A DNA stretch of 39,364 bases from CAURMH01 sp963525745 (GCA_963525745.1 CAURMH010000007.1:1-39364); one strand, 5' to 3'; shown: positions 25,249-34,058, counted from the first letter of the stretch. The notes: generated by a model not told the origin, from the letters alone. Program-made: numbers and translations.

Positions 25249-26202
25249 ATGCTTGACATCAAACTCTTCGCGGGTAATGCAACACCGGAGCTTGCAAAAC
25301 GGATTTCCGAACGCCTGTATATTTCTCTTGGTGATGCAACCGTCGGTCGCTTTAGTGACGGCGAAGTCCAAGTTCAAATTAACGAAAACGTGCGCGGCTG
25401 CGATGTTTTTATCATTCAATCCACTTGTGCGCCGACAAATGATAACCTTATGGAATTAATCGTTATGGTTGATGCGTTGCGTCGCGCTTCTGCTGGTCGT
25501 ATTACCGCCGTTATTCCTTATTTCGGTTATGCGCGTCAAGATCGTCGCTTGCGTTCTGCTCGCGTGCCGATTACGGCTAAGGTGGTTGCCGATTTGCTTT
25601 CTACTGTTGGAATCGATCGCGTGTTAACCTGCGATTTACACGCCGAACAAATCCAAGGCTTCTTTGATGTTCCGGTAGATAATGTATTCGGTTCGCCTGT
25701 GCTCCTTAACGATATTTTACAGAAAACCGATTTGGACAATCCGATTGTGGTTTCTCCGGATATCGGCGGAGTTGTTCGCGCCCGTGCCGTAGCAAAACTT
25801 CTTAACGATACGGATATGGCGATTATTGATAAACGTCGTCCGCGTGCTAATGTTGCGCAGGTTATGCATATTATCGGTGATGTCTCGGAACGTGATTGTA
25901 TTCTGGTCGATGATATGATCGATACAGGAGGCACGCTTTGTAAGGCGGCCGAAGCGCTTAAAGAACGCGGAGCAAAACGCGTGTTTGCCTATGCTACTCA
26001 CGCCGTATTTTCCGGTGCGGCAGCAAAAAATATCGCCAGTGATGCGTTAGATGAAATTGTTGTTACCGATACTATTCCACTTACGCCAGAAATCAAAGCA
26101 TTAGGTAAGGTTCGCGTGCTAACCCTTTCAGCCATGCTGGCCGAAGCCATTCGTCGAATTAGCAACGAAGAATCGATATCGGCGATGTTTAATCAACAAT
26201 AA
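25249..26202 (+). CDS. prs: ribose-phosphate pyrophosphokinase (PRPP synthase)
   Basis: Prs makes PRPP from ribose 5-phosphate and ATP for nucleotide, His and Trp synthesis. The 317-aa protein is a typical class I enzyme. MLDIKLFAGNATPELA starts it, FSDGEVQVQI and PYFGYARQDRR (ATP-binding flexible loop) follow, TCDLHAEQIQGFFD marks the metal site, and CILVDDMIDTGGTL is the PRPP-binding loop. GAGG stands upstream of the ATG. It ends the ygiM-to-prs run and is followed by an intrinsic terminator, then the glycan island. Confidence 0.97.
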   Translation: MLDIKLFAGNATPELAKRISERLYISLGDATVGRFSDGEVQVQINENVRGCDVFIIQSTCAPTNDNLMELIVMVDALRRASAGRITAVIPYFGYARQDRRLRSARVPITAKVVADLLSTVGIDRVLTCDLHAEQIQGFFDVPVDNVFGSPVLLNDILQKTDLDNPIVVSPDIGGVVRARAVAKLLNDTDMAIIDKRRPRANVAQVMHIIGDVSERDCILVDDMIDTGGTLCKAAEALKERGAKRVFAYATHAVFSGAAAKNIASDALDEIVVTDTIPLTPEIKALGKVRVLTLSAMLAEAIRRISNEESISAMFNQQ

Positions 26203-26207
26203 AAATT

Positions 26208-26250
26208 AAAGAGCGGTCAAATTTGGCTTTATTTCAGGCTGCTCTTTTTT
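26208..26250 (+). terminator. intrinsic terminator after prs
   Basis: AAAGAGC (26208-26214) pairs with GCTCTTT (26241-26247) and is followed by a T run (26245-26250). The interior is an imperfectly paired 26-nt loop. The left side, AAGAGCGGTC, looks like a degenerate uptake sequence. Confidence 0.55.
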
Positions 26251-26259
26251 AACGTGTTA

Positions 26260-26268
26260 TGTTATAAT
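26260..26268 (+). promoter_or_regulatory. extended -10 promoter of the glycan island (ugd)
   Basis: TGTTATAAT is a perfect extended -10 element starting 10 nt after the T run of the prs terminator. It predicts a start near 26275, about 26 nt before the ugd ATG. No good -35 is present. Confidence 0.55.
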
Positions 26269-26300
26269 CCGCCCAAAATAAACTTATAAGAAGAAAAACT

Positions 26301-27470
26301 ATGTATAAAATCACTGTTGTCGGTACCGGATATGTTGGCTTAGCCAATGCGGTTCTATTAGCTCAAAACAATCAGGTTACAGCCTTAGATATTTCCGCTG
26401 AAAAAATTGAGATGCTCAATAAACGCATTTCTCCTATTCAAGATGCCGAAATTCAAGAATACTTATCTCATAAAGAACTTCACTTTAAAGCCACATTGGA
26501 CAAACAGGCGGCGTATAAAGAGGCCGATTATATTATTATCGCGACGCCGACAGACTATAACGAAGAAAAAGACTGGTTTGATTGCAGTTCGATTGAAAAC
26601 GTTATTGCCGATATTCTACCTATTAATCCTAATGCATTAATTGTGATTAAATCGACGATTCCTGTCGGTTTAGTCAATCGCTTGCGCGCCCAATTTCATA
26701 CCGATAATATTATTTTTAGTCCGGAATTTTTACGCGAAGGCTTAGCATTAAAAGATAGTCTCTATCCAAGCCGAATTATTGTAGGGGAAAAATCTGAGCG
26801 TGCCTTAATTTTTGCGAATTTGTTAAAACAAGGTGCAATTAAGCAGGATATTCCTCTTATTTGCATGAATCCGACCGAGGCTGAGGCGGTAAAGTTATTC
26901 GCTAATAGTTACCTGGCTATGCGTGTCGCATTTTTCAACGAATTAGACAGCTACTGCGAAGCCCATCGTTTAAATTCGGCTGATGTTATTAATGGTATTA
27001 GTTTTGACCCACGTATCGGCACCCACTATCATAATCCAAGCTTCGGATATGGCGGATATTGTCTGCCTAAAGACACAAAACAGCTGAAATCAAATTTTAA
27101 AGAAGTTAAAAATAACTTAATCTCCGCTATTGTTGAATCAAACGAAACCCGTAAAGATTTTATCGCTGAACGCATTGTCGCGCGTAATCCAAAAACCGTA
27201 GGGGTCTATCGCCTTATTATGAAAAGTGGCAGCGATAACTTTAGAAGTGCGGCCATATTTGACATCATTATGCGTTTAAAAGCAAAAAATATTAATATCA
27301 TCGTCTATGAACCGACCCTGAAAACAGAAATTGAAGGCTGTCAAACTATTGCAGATCTTGAACAATTTAAACGCCAATCGGATCTTATTATTGCCAATCG
27401 TATTGAGAACGAGCTTTCCGACTGTTTAAGTAAAGTCTACACCAGAGATATTTTTAAAGGGGACGTCTAA
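26301..27470 (+). CDS. ugd: UDP-glucose 6-dehydrogenase
   Basis: Ugd oxidises UDP-glucose to UDP-glucuronate with two NAD+. The 389-aa protein (E. coli 388) begins with the Rossmann motif VVGTGYVGL. Further motifs are IIATPTDYNE, KSTIPVGLV, FSPEFLREG, NPTEAEAVKLFANSYLAMRVAFFNELD and GGYCLPKDTKQL with the catalytic Cys254. It opens the glycan island behind its own promoter. Its stop overlaps the next ATG (TAATG), so its product probably feeds the next enzyme or a transferase downstream. Confidence 0.94.
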   Translation: MYKITVVGTGYVGLANAVLLAQNNQVTALDISAEKIEMLNKRISPIQDAEIQEYLSHKELHFKATLDKQAAYKEADYIIIATPTDYNEEKDWFDCSSIENVIADILPINPNALIVIKSTIPVGLVNRLRAQFHTDNIIFSPEFLREGLALKDSLYPSRIIVGEKSERALIFANLLKQGAIKQDIPLICMNPTEAEAVKLFANSYLAMRVAFFNELDSYCEAHRLNSADVINGISFDPRIGTHYHNPSFGYGGYCLPKDTKQLKSNFKEVKNNLISAIVESNETRKDFIAERIVARNPKTVGVYRLIMKSGSDNFRSAAIFDIIMRLKAKNINIIVYEPTLKTEIEGCQTIADLEQFKRQSDLIIANRIENELSDCLSKVYTRDIFKGDV

Positions 27471-28336
27471 TGAAAAAAGTTTTAGTCATTGGCGGTGCCG
27501 GTTTTGTCGGCAGCAATTTATGCGAACGATTAGTTTCCCTAAAAGAGTATGAAGTCTATTCTCTGGATAATTACTTTACGGGCTCGGAACAAAATCACGT
27601 TCCGGGAGTTACTTATATTCGAGGTAACAGTGCACAAATTTCAGAATTAATCACGTTTAATCCCGATATTATTTTCCATTTAGGCGAATATTCTCGTGTC
27701 GAGCAATCTTTTGATGATTTAGAGAAAGTCTTTGAATTTAATACAATAGGAACTTTTGCCGTTCTCAATTTCGTCCGTAAAACCGGTGCAAAATTGCTAT
27801 ATGCCGGAAGCAGTACCAAATTTGGTGATCAAGGCGCTGGGGCGAATGCAAGCCCTTATGCATGGAGCAAATCAAGCAATACTCAACTAGTTAAAAATTT
27901 TGCTCAATGGTATGGTATCAATTATGCCATTACTTATTTTTATAATGTTTACGGCAAACGTGAGATTCGTCATGGTAAATATGCCACTTTAATTGCCTTA
28001 TTCGCCGAAAAAATGAAAAATCACGAGCCGTTAACGGTTGTTTCGCCGGGTTCCCAACAGCGAAACTTTACCCATATTGATGACACGGTAGATGCGCTTA
28101 TTTTAATCGCCGAAAAAGGGCAAGGCGATGAATACGGTATCGGTAATCCTCAGGCTTACACTGTCCTAGAAATCGCCCAAATGTTCGGCGGCGAAATTCA
28201 AATGCTCCCTGCCAGACAAGGTAACCGAATGATCGCAGAAGTAAAAAGTGAAAAAACCCGATCTTTAGGCTGGGAACCTAAACGCAATATTAAAGATTAT
28301 ATTGAGTATTTAAAAAAACATAACTGGTTAACTTAG
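27470..28336 (+). CDS. NAD-dependent nucleotide-sugar epimerase/dehydratase (extended SDR)
   Basis: A 288-aa extended short-chain dehydrogenase/reductase of the GalE-like group. The NAD site is GGAGFVGSNL, the catalytic Ser lies in YAGSSTKFGD, and the YxxxK pair is SPYAWSKSSN. The substrate is not certain. Coupling to ugd by TAATG suggests a UDP-glucuronate-derived sugar, for example 4-epimerisation to UDP-galacturonate. The decarboxylase hallmark RSCYDEGKR of UDP-xylose synthases is absent, which argues against that activity. Confidence 0.8.
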   Translation: MKKVLVIGGAGFVGSNLCERLVSLKEYEVYSLDNYFTGSEQNHVPGVTYIRGNSAQISELITFNPDIIFHLGEYSRVEQSFDDLEKVFEFNTIGTFAVLNFVRKTGAKLLYAGSSTKFGDQGAGANASPYAWSKSSNTQLVKNFAQWYGINYAITYFYNVYGKREIRHGKYATLIALFAEKMKNHEPLTVVSPGSQQRNFTHIDDTVDALILIAEKGQGDEYGIGNPQAYTVLEIAQMFGGEIQMLPARQGNRMIAEVKSEKTRSLGWEPKRNIKDYIEYLKKHNWLT

Positions 28337-28364
28337 TTCCTTTCTTTTAATTAATGGAGTTTGT

Positions 28365-29240
28365 ATGAGTGAAGAAACTGCATTGCGTGCTTTACTTTCC
28401 GTTCAATTTCTACATGGTAAAGTATTGTCTATTAATAATATCAATTGCTTTCAAACCCGAGGGGAATCTACAGCTAAAATGATATTGGATGCAGTAAATC
28501 TTTTTCCTGCTACAGAAGGAATCAAAGATCAGCATATATATGTTCATACATCAGATCACCCCCGTGAAGATATTGGACCTCATGGCGAGCTACTACCTAA
28601 TCATTTTTACTATAGTTGCGATAAACCTGAAGACTTAAACCATGTTTTTCCTGATTTTGCTTTTGATGCTTGGCCACAGGTCGGTATTGCTTCTTACATG
28701 GACACAGTAACTCAAATTCTAGCGAATGCTCAAAAACCTTATACTTCTAATAAATTATTTTGGATTGGCGCTATAACACATAGTTCAAGAATTAATTTCC
28801 TTAATATTGCACAAACCCGCCCTGATCTCATTGAAGCAATCTATACTAATGTCGATAGACACTTTATTGAAGATGCTCCTCCTGTCAGATATGTATCTCT
28901 TCCTGAACATACAAACTATAAATATTTAATCGACATAGAAGGCGTGGGTTGGAGTGCCAGATTAAAATATTTGTTATTTACTCATCGTGTCTTATTTATT
29001 CAAGAAAGAAGATGGAAACAATATTATTTATATGAGTTGGAACCTTATAAACATTTTATTCCCGTAAGAAATGATCTCGCAGACCTAATTCAACAAATTG
29101 AATTAGTAGAAAAAGAAGGAGAAAATTTTTATAAGTATATTGTGAATAATGCATTAAATTATGCAGTAAATAATCTTCAGTATATTCATGCGATTAAAAG
29201 AATAAGACAATTGATTAGCAATCAATCAATCAATCAATGA
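28365..29240 (+). CDS. GT90/CAP10-like glycosyltransferase
   Basis: A 291-aa protein whose C-terminal half matches the CAP10/GT90 pattern. KLFWIGAITHSSRI and YLIDIEGVGWSARLKYLLFTHR are followed by ERRWKQYYLYELEPYKHFIPV. Members include fungal capsule xylosyltransferases, animal protein O-glucosyltransferases and bacterial LPS-modifying enzymes. No signal peptide or membrane helix is seen, so it is probably cytosolic or peripheral. GGAG precedes the ATG. Codon use is more AT-rich than in flanking housekeeping genes. The last eight codons are built from the CAAT repeat (SNQSINQ, then TGA), so repeat slippage would change the C-terminus. Donor and acceptor are unknown. Confidence 0.75.
   Translation: MSEETALRALLSVQFLHGKVLSINNINCFQTRGESTAKMILDAVNLFPATEGIKDQHIYVHTSDHPREDIGPHGELLPNHFYYSCDKPEDLNHVFPDFAFDAWPQVGIASYMDTVTQILANAQKPYTSNKLFWIGAITHSSRINFLNIAQTRPDLIEAIYTNVDRHFIEDAPPVRYVSLPEHTNYKYLIDIEGVGWSARLKYLLFTHRVLFIQERRWKQYYLYELEPYKHFIPVRNDLADLIQQIELVEKEGENFYKYIVNNALNYAVNNLQYIHAIKRIRQLISNQSINQ
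29219..29238 (+). repeat. (CAAT)5 tetranucleotide repeat at the 3' end of the GT90 gene
   Basis: Five perfect CAAT units run into the stop codon (caaTGA). One unit more would put translation into a frame that stays open for 31 further codons, to a TAA at 29330-29332. One unit fewer would add about 10 residues before the TAA at 29269-29271. CAAT is the unit of the phase-variable Haemophilus lic genes, but there it lies at the 5' end. Confidence 0.85.
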
Positions 29241-29364
29241 AACATTTAACAAAACTAACCGCACTTTGTAAACTTAAACTAATAAAAGCCTATAAAATAT
29301 TAAGATACTTCCAGTTGCTACTGAGCATTTAATTTAAAATTAAAAATTGACAAAGAAATATAAT

Positions 29365-30120
29365 ATGTATCAAAAATATATCAGCACACACCATATTGTT
29401 TATGCAAACTATGTGATTACTCATAAAGCGTATAATTTTATTGACATAAATGGGTATATACCTATTCAGGTTGGTAAGCAAAATTCTAAAAAAAAATTAG
29501 ATCTGATTGGAGATGATACGGGAGAAAATATTTCTTCCCTAAATCCTTATTTTTGCGAACTAACCGGCCTTTTTTGGGCGTGGAAAAATGGCGATGCCGA
29601 TATTATCGGCCTTTCACATTATAGAAGATATTTTATTGAATCAAACGACCACAATGAGTGGCAAATTCTTTCGCCACAAACAGTGATAAGCTCATTTAAT
29701 CAACATCCTAATCAGATAATATTATCTGTGCCACAAGGGGAACAAGGGATTTCAATTAAAGAAAAATATGCACAAGCCCATTATTCTTCAGATTGGGAAA
29801 AAACAAGACAAATTATTCAAAAATTATCCCCTGATTATATTCCTTCATTTGAAGCAATTGAAAATAGTATAATGATTTCTTATTTTCATATGCTCATTGC
29901 CCATAAAAGTATTATTAATAAATACTGTGAATGGCTATTCCCCATTTTATTTGAATTAAACCATAGCTTAGATTTTTCAAAACGTGATCCATATCAAAAA
30001 AGAGCTATCGCCTTTATTGCTGAACGTCTGATAAATGTATTTGTACATAAACACCGACAGATTTTAGATGTCAATTACCATTACGTTTACAATATTGAAA
30101 AAGAGCAGATTAATATCTAG
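29365..30120 (+). CDS. DUF4422 domain glycosyltransferase-like protein
   Basis: A 251-aa protein with the DUF4422 pattern: NPYFCELTGLFWAWKN, then DADIIGLSHYRRYF, and later YFHMLIAHKSIINKYCEWLF. Such proteins occur in capsule, exopolysaccharide and O-antigen loci and are thought to be glycosyltransferases; some resemble galactofuranosyl or galactosyl transferases, but this is not established. The ATG at 29365 is chosen; a TTG six codons upstream is in frame but has no ribosome site. It lies in the most AT-rich part of the island, 124 nt after the GT90 gene and just upstream of glf. Confidence 0.75.
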   Translation: MYQKYISTHHIVYANYVITHKAYNFIDINGYIPIQVGKQNSKKKLDLIGDDTGENISSLNPYFCELTGLFWAWKNGDADIIGLSHYRRYFIESNDHNEWQILSPQTVISSFNQHPNQIILSVPQGEQGISIKEKYAQAHYSSDWEKTRQIIQKLSPDYIPSFEAIENSIMISYFHMLIAHKSIINKYCEWLFPILFELNHSLDFSKRDPYQKRAIAFIAERLINVFVHKHRQILDVNYHYVYNIEKEQINI

Positions 30121-30142
30121 AATTCTAAATCAAATTAATACC

Positions 30143-30151
30143 TGATATAAT
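30143..30151 (+). promoter_or_regulatory. internal extended -10 promoter upstream of glf
   Basis: TGATATAAT is a perfect extended -10 element in the 64-nt gap before glf, with a weak TTCTAA 17 bp upstream of the hexamer. It could let glf, galE and the fucose genes be expressed apart from the ugd and GT90 part. Confidence 0.5.
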
Positions 30152-30184
30152 AACACTATTTCTCATAATTATTAAGGAATTTCT

Positions 30185-31291
30185 ATGTATCTCGTTGTCG
30201 GTGCCGGTTTATCCGGCAGTATAATGGCAGAAAGAATTGCCAATGTTTTAAAACGTCCTGTTCTTGTTATTGATAAACGTGAACATATCGGCGGAAATAT
30301 CTACGATTATATCGATGAAAATGGTGTTGTTGTACATAAATATGGACCGCATGCTTTTCACACTAACAATGAATGCGTTTGGAAATATCTCTCCGACTTT
30401 ACGCAATGGACTCCTTATTTCCATCAGGTAGAAGCATTTATCGACGGTCAAGCCGTCCCTGTTCCCTTTAATTTTAATACCATTGAAGCGCTATTTCCGG
30501 CCAACTATGCGCAGGATTTAATAAAAGAATTAATTCATCACTTTGGATTAAATAAGAAAATAACGATTTTAGATCTTTTAAAAGAAGAAAAATTTAAATA
30601 TTTTGCCGAATATGTCTATCAAAAAGTATTTTTAGGCTATACCGTGAAGCAATGGAATAAAAAGCCCGAAGAACTGGATATTTCTGTTTCCAGCCGAGTG
30701 CCTATCTATTTAAGCCGAGATAATCGTTATTTTCAAGATAAATATCAAGCCATTCCTTCCAATGGGTACACTAGGTTAATTGAAAGTTTATTATCATCAG
30801 ATTTAATAACCGTTAAATTAAATACGGATTTTAAAAATATCAATAAAACTCAATTTAAACGCGTTATTTTTACGGGGATGATTGACGAATATTTTGATTT
30901 TTGTTTCGGTAAATTACCTTATCGTAGTTTGACATTTAATTTGAGAACAATACACAAGCCTTACTATCAGGCTAGCGCTCAAAAAAATTATTCTGAAAAC
31001 TTTGATTTTACCCGCATCACGGAATATAAGTACTTTCTTGATCAACAAACCGAAAAATCAACGATTGCCATTGAATATCCACAGGATTTCGTTTATGGTG
31101 AAAATGAACCTTATTATCCTGTCCCTGATGATAGCAATCATGAATTATACAAAAAATATCATAGTCTTGCGAAAAGTGAGGATACGATTTTTTTAGGACG
31201 TTTAGCGAAATATCAATATTATAATATGGATCAGATCGTTGCGTCTGCGCTACAAACATTTGATAAATTTTTAGAAGAGGAGAATAAATAA
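30185..31291 (+). CDS. glf: UDP-galactopyranose mutase
   Basis: Glf is an FAD enzyme that interconverts UDP-galactopyranose and UDP-galactofuranose, giving the five-ring galactose used in bacterial surface glycans. The 368-aa protein starts with the dinucleotide-binding VVGAGLSGSIMAERIA, then IDKREHIGGNIYDY and KYGPHAFHTNNE. Near the C-terminus are SEDTIFLGRLAKYQYYNMDQ and conserved arginines. AAGGAA precedes the ATG. galE, which supplies UDP-galactose, starts directly after its stop. Confidence 0.95.
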   Translation: MYLVVGAGLSGSIMAERIANVLKRPVLVIDKREHIGGNIYDYIDENGVVVHKYGPHAFHTNNECVWKYLSDFTQWTPYFHQVEAFIDGQAVPVPFNFNTIEALFPANYAQDLIKELIHHFGLNKKITILDLLKEEKFKYFAEYVYQKVFLGYTVKQWNKKPEELDISVSSRVPIYLSRDNRYFQDKYQAIPSNGYTRLIESLLSSDLITVKLNTDFKNINKTQFKRVIFTGMIDEYFDFCFGKLPYRSLTFNLRTIHKPYYQASAQKNYSENFDFTRITEYKYFLDQQTEKSTIAIEYPQDFVYGENEPYYPVPDDSNHELYKKYHSLAKSEDTIFLGRLAKYQYYNMDQIVASALQTFDKFLEEENK

Positions 31292-32272
31292 ATGAAAAAT
31301 ATTCTTGTAGTCGGCGGTGCCGGTTATATCGGTAGCCATACTTGTAAAATGCTACACCAAAAAGGCTTTAATCCTATTGTTCTGGATAACCTTATTTATG
31401 GTCATCGTGACTTTGTTAAATGGGGAGAATTTATTTTAGGCGATATTAATGATGAACAATTGCTAAAATTAGTCTTCCAAAACTATAAAATAGATGCCGT
31501 TATGCATTTTGCCGCATTCGCTTATGTCGGCGAGTCGGTTATGAATCCGGAAAAATATTACCTTAATAATGTCTCCGCAACATTAAATTTATTAAAAGTG
31601 ATGCGAGAATTTAATGTTAATAAATTCATCTTCTCTTCGACTTGTGCAACCTTTGGCAATCCGGATTATTTACCACTTGATGAAGAACATAAACAACAAC
31701 CGATCAATCCGTACGGAACAACGAAGCTAATGCTTGAAACCATTATGGCGGATTATGCTAAAGCATATGGCTTCAATTATGTCACATTACGTTATTTTAA
31801 TGCTGCAGGTTGTGATATTGACCAGGAAGTAGGCGAAAATCATAACCCTGAAACGCATTTAATCCCTCTGGTTCTTGATGCGGCATTAGGGATTCGGGAA
31901 TCAATTAAAGTCTTTGGTACTGATTACCCGACAGAAGATGGTACAGCTGTGCGAGATTACATTCACGTGCATGATTTGGCACAGGCACATATTTTAGCAT
32001 TACAGCATCTATTCAACGGCGGGAAAAGTGAAAAATTCAACTTAGGCACCGGCATCGGTTACAGTGTACAACAAGTTATTGATACCGTGAAAAAAGTAAC
32101 GGGTAAAACATTTGCGGTTGAATATGTTGAACGTCGTCCCGGCGATCCGGCGATGTTAATCGGATCAGGCAAAAAAATAACCGCACTTTTGGGATGGAAA
32201 CCTCAATATTCCGATTTAGAAACCATCATTCAAACCGCTTGGCAATGGCATATTAAAACTAAACAGGTATAA
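31292..32272 (+). CDS. galE: UDP-glucose 4-epimerase
   Basis: GalE interconverts UDP-glucose and UDP-galactose and so feeds Glf. The 326-aa extended SDR has VVGGAGYIGSHT, FAAFAYVGESV, SSTCATFGN (catalytic Ser) and NPYGTTKLMLE (YxxxK), followed by LRYFNAAGCD and VRDYIHVHDLA, all close to family consensus. It abuts glf with no gap. One USS core encodes ITALLG, the first exact coding-region USS seen since lolB. Confidence 0.93.
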   Translation: MKNILVVGGAGYIGSHTCKMLHQKGFNPIVLDNLIYGHRDFVKWGEFILGDINDEQLLKLVFQNYKIDAVMHFAAFAYVGESVMNPEKYYLNNVSATLNLLKVMREFNVNKFIFSSTCATFGNPDYLPLDEEHKQQPINPYGTTKLMLETIMADYAKAYGFNYVTLRYFNAAGCDIDQEVGENHNPETHLIPLVLDAALGIRESIKVFGTDYPTEDGTAVRDYIHVHDLAQAHILALQHLFNGGKSEKFNLGTGIGYSVQQVIDTVKKVTGKTFAVEYVERRPGDPAMLIGSGKKITALLGWKPQYSDLETIIQTAWQWHIKTKQV

Positions 32273-32276
32273 AAAA

Positions 32277-33140
32277 ATGACTCAAAAAACCGTGGCGGTC
32301 GTCACATCAACAATCGGTCGTCCCGAATTAATCAAAGCAATTGAAAGCGTAAAAAATCAAACTTATCCTTGCAAACATTATATTTTTGTTGACGGTGAAC
32401 AGTTTCATGAAAAAGTCAGGGAAATGGTAAAACCGTATTCTGATATTATCGTGACTTACTTGCCGATGAACACGGGTGCAGATGGGTGGATTAACAGTTT
32501 TATTAATGCTGCCGCGCCTTTTTTAGTAAAAGAAGATGTTTTATGTTATCTGGATGATGATAACTGGTACGATCCTGAACATATTGAAGCAATTGCCGAT
32601 GCCTTTAACCGTCATAATGTCGATATGGCATTTAATTTACGTAAGCTTTACGATAACGAAGGAAACTTCTTGTGTGAGGACAATGTTGAATCCATTGGTT
32701 TTTGGTGTGTCACAGACAAATTACGCTATGTCATGAATTACAAGGACGTGTCGGTTAGTATGGAGACACAGTTACATCGCACTAATGGGCACATTGATAC
32801 CAATTGTCTTGGCTTTTCTTTAGAAACCGCACGCCAGTTGGCCAATGAATGGACGGCGGTGAAGTATTGTAATGATCATCGTATGCTGAGCCGTTATTTT
32901 AGCTTAAACAAACCTTCTTTTTGTACCGGCAAGCGTACTGTAAATTACGCCATTAATTTTAATCAATTTGTTACCGATATCAGCAGTATTTTGAATCAAT
33001 TTAATTGGGGAAAAGAAGATGAATATCCGGTTAAAAAACTGATGATTAAAGGCATGAATAGCTCAATATCGCCGGAATTACACCATTGGTTAAAACCCAC
33101 TTTATTCCATAACAACCAGCTAACTGTTTTGGAGGAATAG
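32277..33140 (+). CDS. family 2 (GT-A fold) glycosyltransferase
   Basis: A 287-aa GT2-type enzyme. VAVVTSTIGRPELIKAIESV is the nucleotide-sugar N-terminus and VLCYLDDDNWYDPEHIE contains the DxD metal motif. An acceptor region with WCVTDKL and CNDHRMLSRYF follows. No membrane helix is seen, so it is expected at the cytosolic face of the inner membrane. Donor is unknown; given the context, galactose, galactofuranose or a hexuronate are candidates. It lies 4 nt after galE and 3 nt before the fucosyltransferase. Confidence 0.82.
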   Translation: MTQKTVAVVTSTIGRPELIKAIESVKNQTYPCKHYIFVDGEQFHEKVREMVKPYSDIIVTYLPMNTGADGWINSFINAAAPFLVKEDVLCYLDDDNWYDPEHIEAIADAFNRHNVDMAFNLRKLYDNEGNFLCEDNVESIGFWCVTDKLRYVMNYKDVSVSMETQLHRTNGHIDTNCLGFSLETARQLANEWTAVKYCNDHRMLSRYFSLNKPSFCTGKRTVNYAINFNQFVTDISSILNQFNWGKEDEYPVKKLMIKGMNSSISPELHHWLKPTLFHNNQLTVLEE

Positions 33141-33143
33141 AAA

Positions 33144-34055
33144 ATGGCGATTTATTACCATAATTTTTGGCCACAAGACCCCGAAAAAGTTTGGTTTACA
33201 TATTTTCTTGAATATTATAAATTAACTAAAAAGGATGTTCATTTTTGTTCTGTATATGATAAACGCCAATACTTAAATAATGTCCCACATCCCCGAATCT
33301 ATTTCTCCGGGGAAAATGTTCATAGCCATCCCTTAATGCCTCAATTAGCTATTGAGTATAAAAATCATTGTATTGATGTAATGGATCTGTCCATGGGATA
33401 TGATGAACTCGAAGCGGATAATTATTTTCGTTTTCCGTTATGGATTTTGTATTTCACTGCAGTTAAAGAGCGTTTCTTGCCCTTTTCGAAGTTTAACTAT
33501 ATAAAACAAGCGGTAGATTTTCAAAATAATATTAATAACCGTGTAAATATAAGAAAAAAATTTGCCGCGCAGATTTCACGTCATGATGCAAATGGAATAC
33601 GTGCTTACTTGGTTAATGCATTAAATCAACTAGAAACGGTAGAATGTGCCGGTCGATGTTTGAACAACACCGATGAATTACAAACAAAGTATCAAGACGA
33701 TAAAATTGAATATTTGCGTCAATTTCGTTTCAATATCTGTCCGGAAAATGCAAGTGAAATCGGTTACGTCACGGAGAAGCCTTTTGAAGCCATTCAAGCC
33801 GGTTGCATCCCGATTTATTGGGGCAATCGTGATTTGCCTCCGGAGCCTGAAGTATTAAACCCAAATGCGCTTATTCAACTGAAGTTAGACAATCCTCAGC
33901 CCGCATTCGAACTGATTTCCGAATTATATAACTCTCCCGCAGCTTATCATGAATTTATAGAGCAAAAGCCATTTAAACCGGAAGCGGCGGAATGGATTTG
34001 GGAAAAATTGTCCGAATTTAAGATACGCTTGAAAGAAATCTTACGTCAATATTAA
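33144..34055 (+). CDS. GT10 family alpha-1,3/1,4-fucosyltransferase
   Basis: A 303-aa protein with the GT10 donor-binding signature FNICPENASEIGYVTEKPFE followed by AIQAGCIPIYWGN, seen in alpha-1,3-fucosyltransferases. The N-terminal half has a FSGENV stretch also typical of the family. It would move L-fucose from GDP-fucose to a glycan acceptor. The next three genes make GDP-fucose, which strongly supports the call. Linkage and acceptor are unknown. Confidence 0.88.
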   Translation: MAIYYHNFWPQDPEKVWFTYFLEYYKLTKKDVHFCSVYDKRQYLNNVPHPRIYFSGENVHSHPLMPQLAIEYKNHCIDVMDLSMGYDELEADNYFRFPLWILYFTAVKERFLPFSKFNYIKQAVDFQNNINNRVNIRKKFAAQISRHDANGIRAYLVNALNQLETVECAGRCLNNTDELQTKYQDDKIEYLRQFRFNICPENASEIGYVTEKPFEAIQAGCIPIYWGNRDLPPEPEVLNPNALIQLKLDNPQPAFELISELYNSPAAYHEFIEQKPFKPEAAEWIWEKLSEFKIRLKEILRQY

Positions 34056-34058
34056 ATC

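Noticed and set aside
9294..29238. CRISPR array
   Set aside because: The only tandem repeats are the coding 132-bp units in rnfC and the CAAT tract; neither has spacers, and no cas genes occur.
29347..29364. TTG start for the DUF4422 gene
   Set aside because: The ATG six codons later gives the expected N-terminus and there is no ribosome site before the TTG. The TTGACA here is only 6 bp from TATAAT, so it is not a promoter either.
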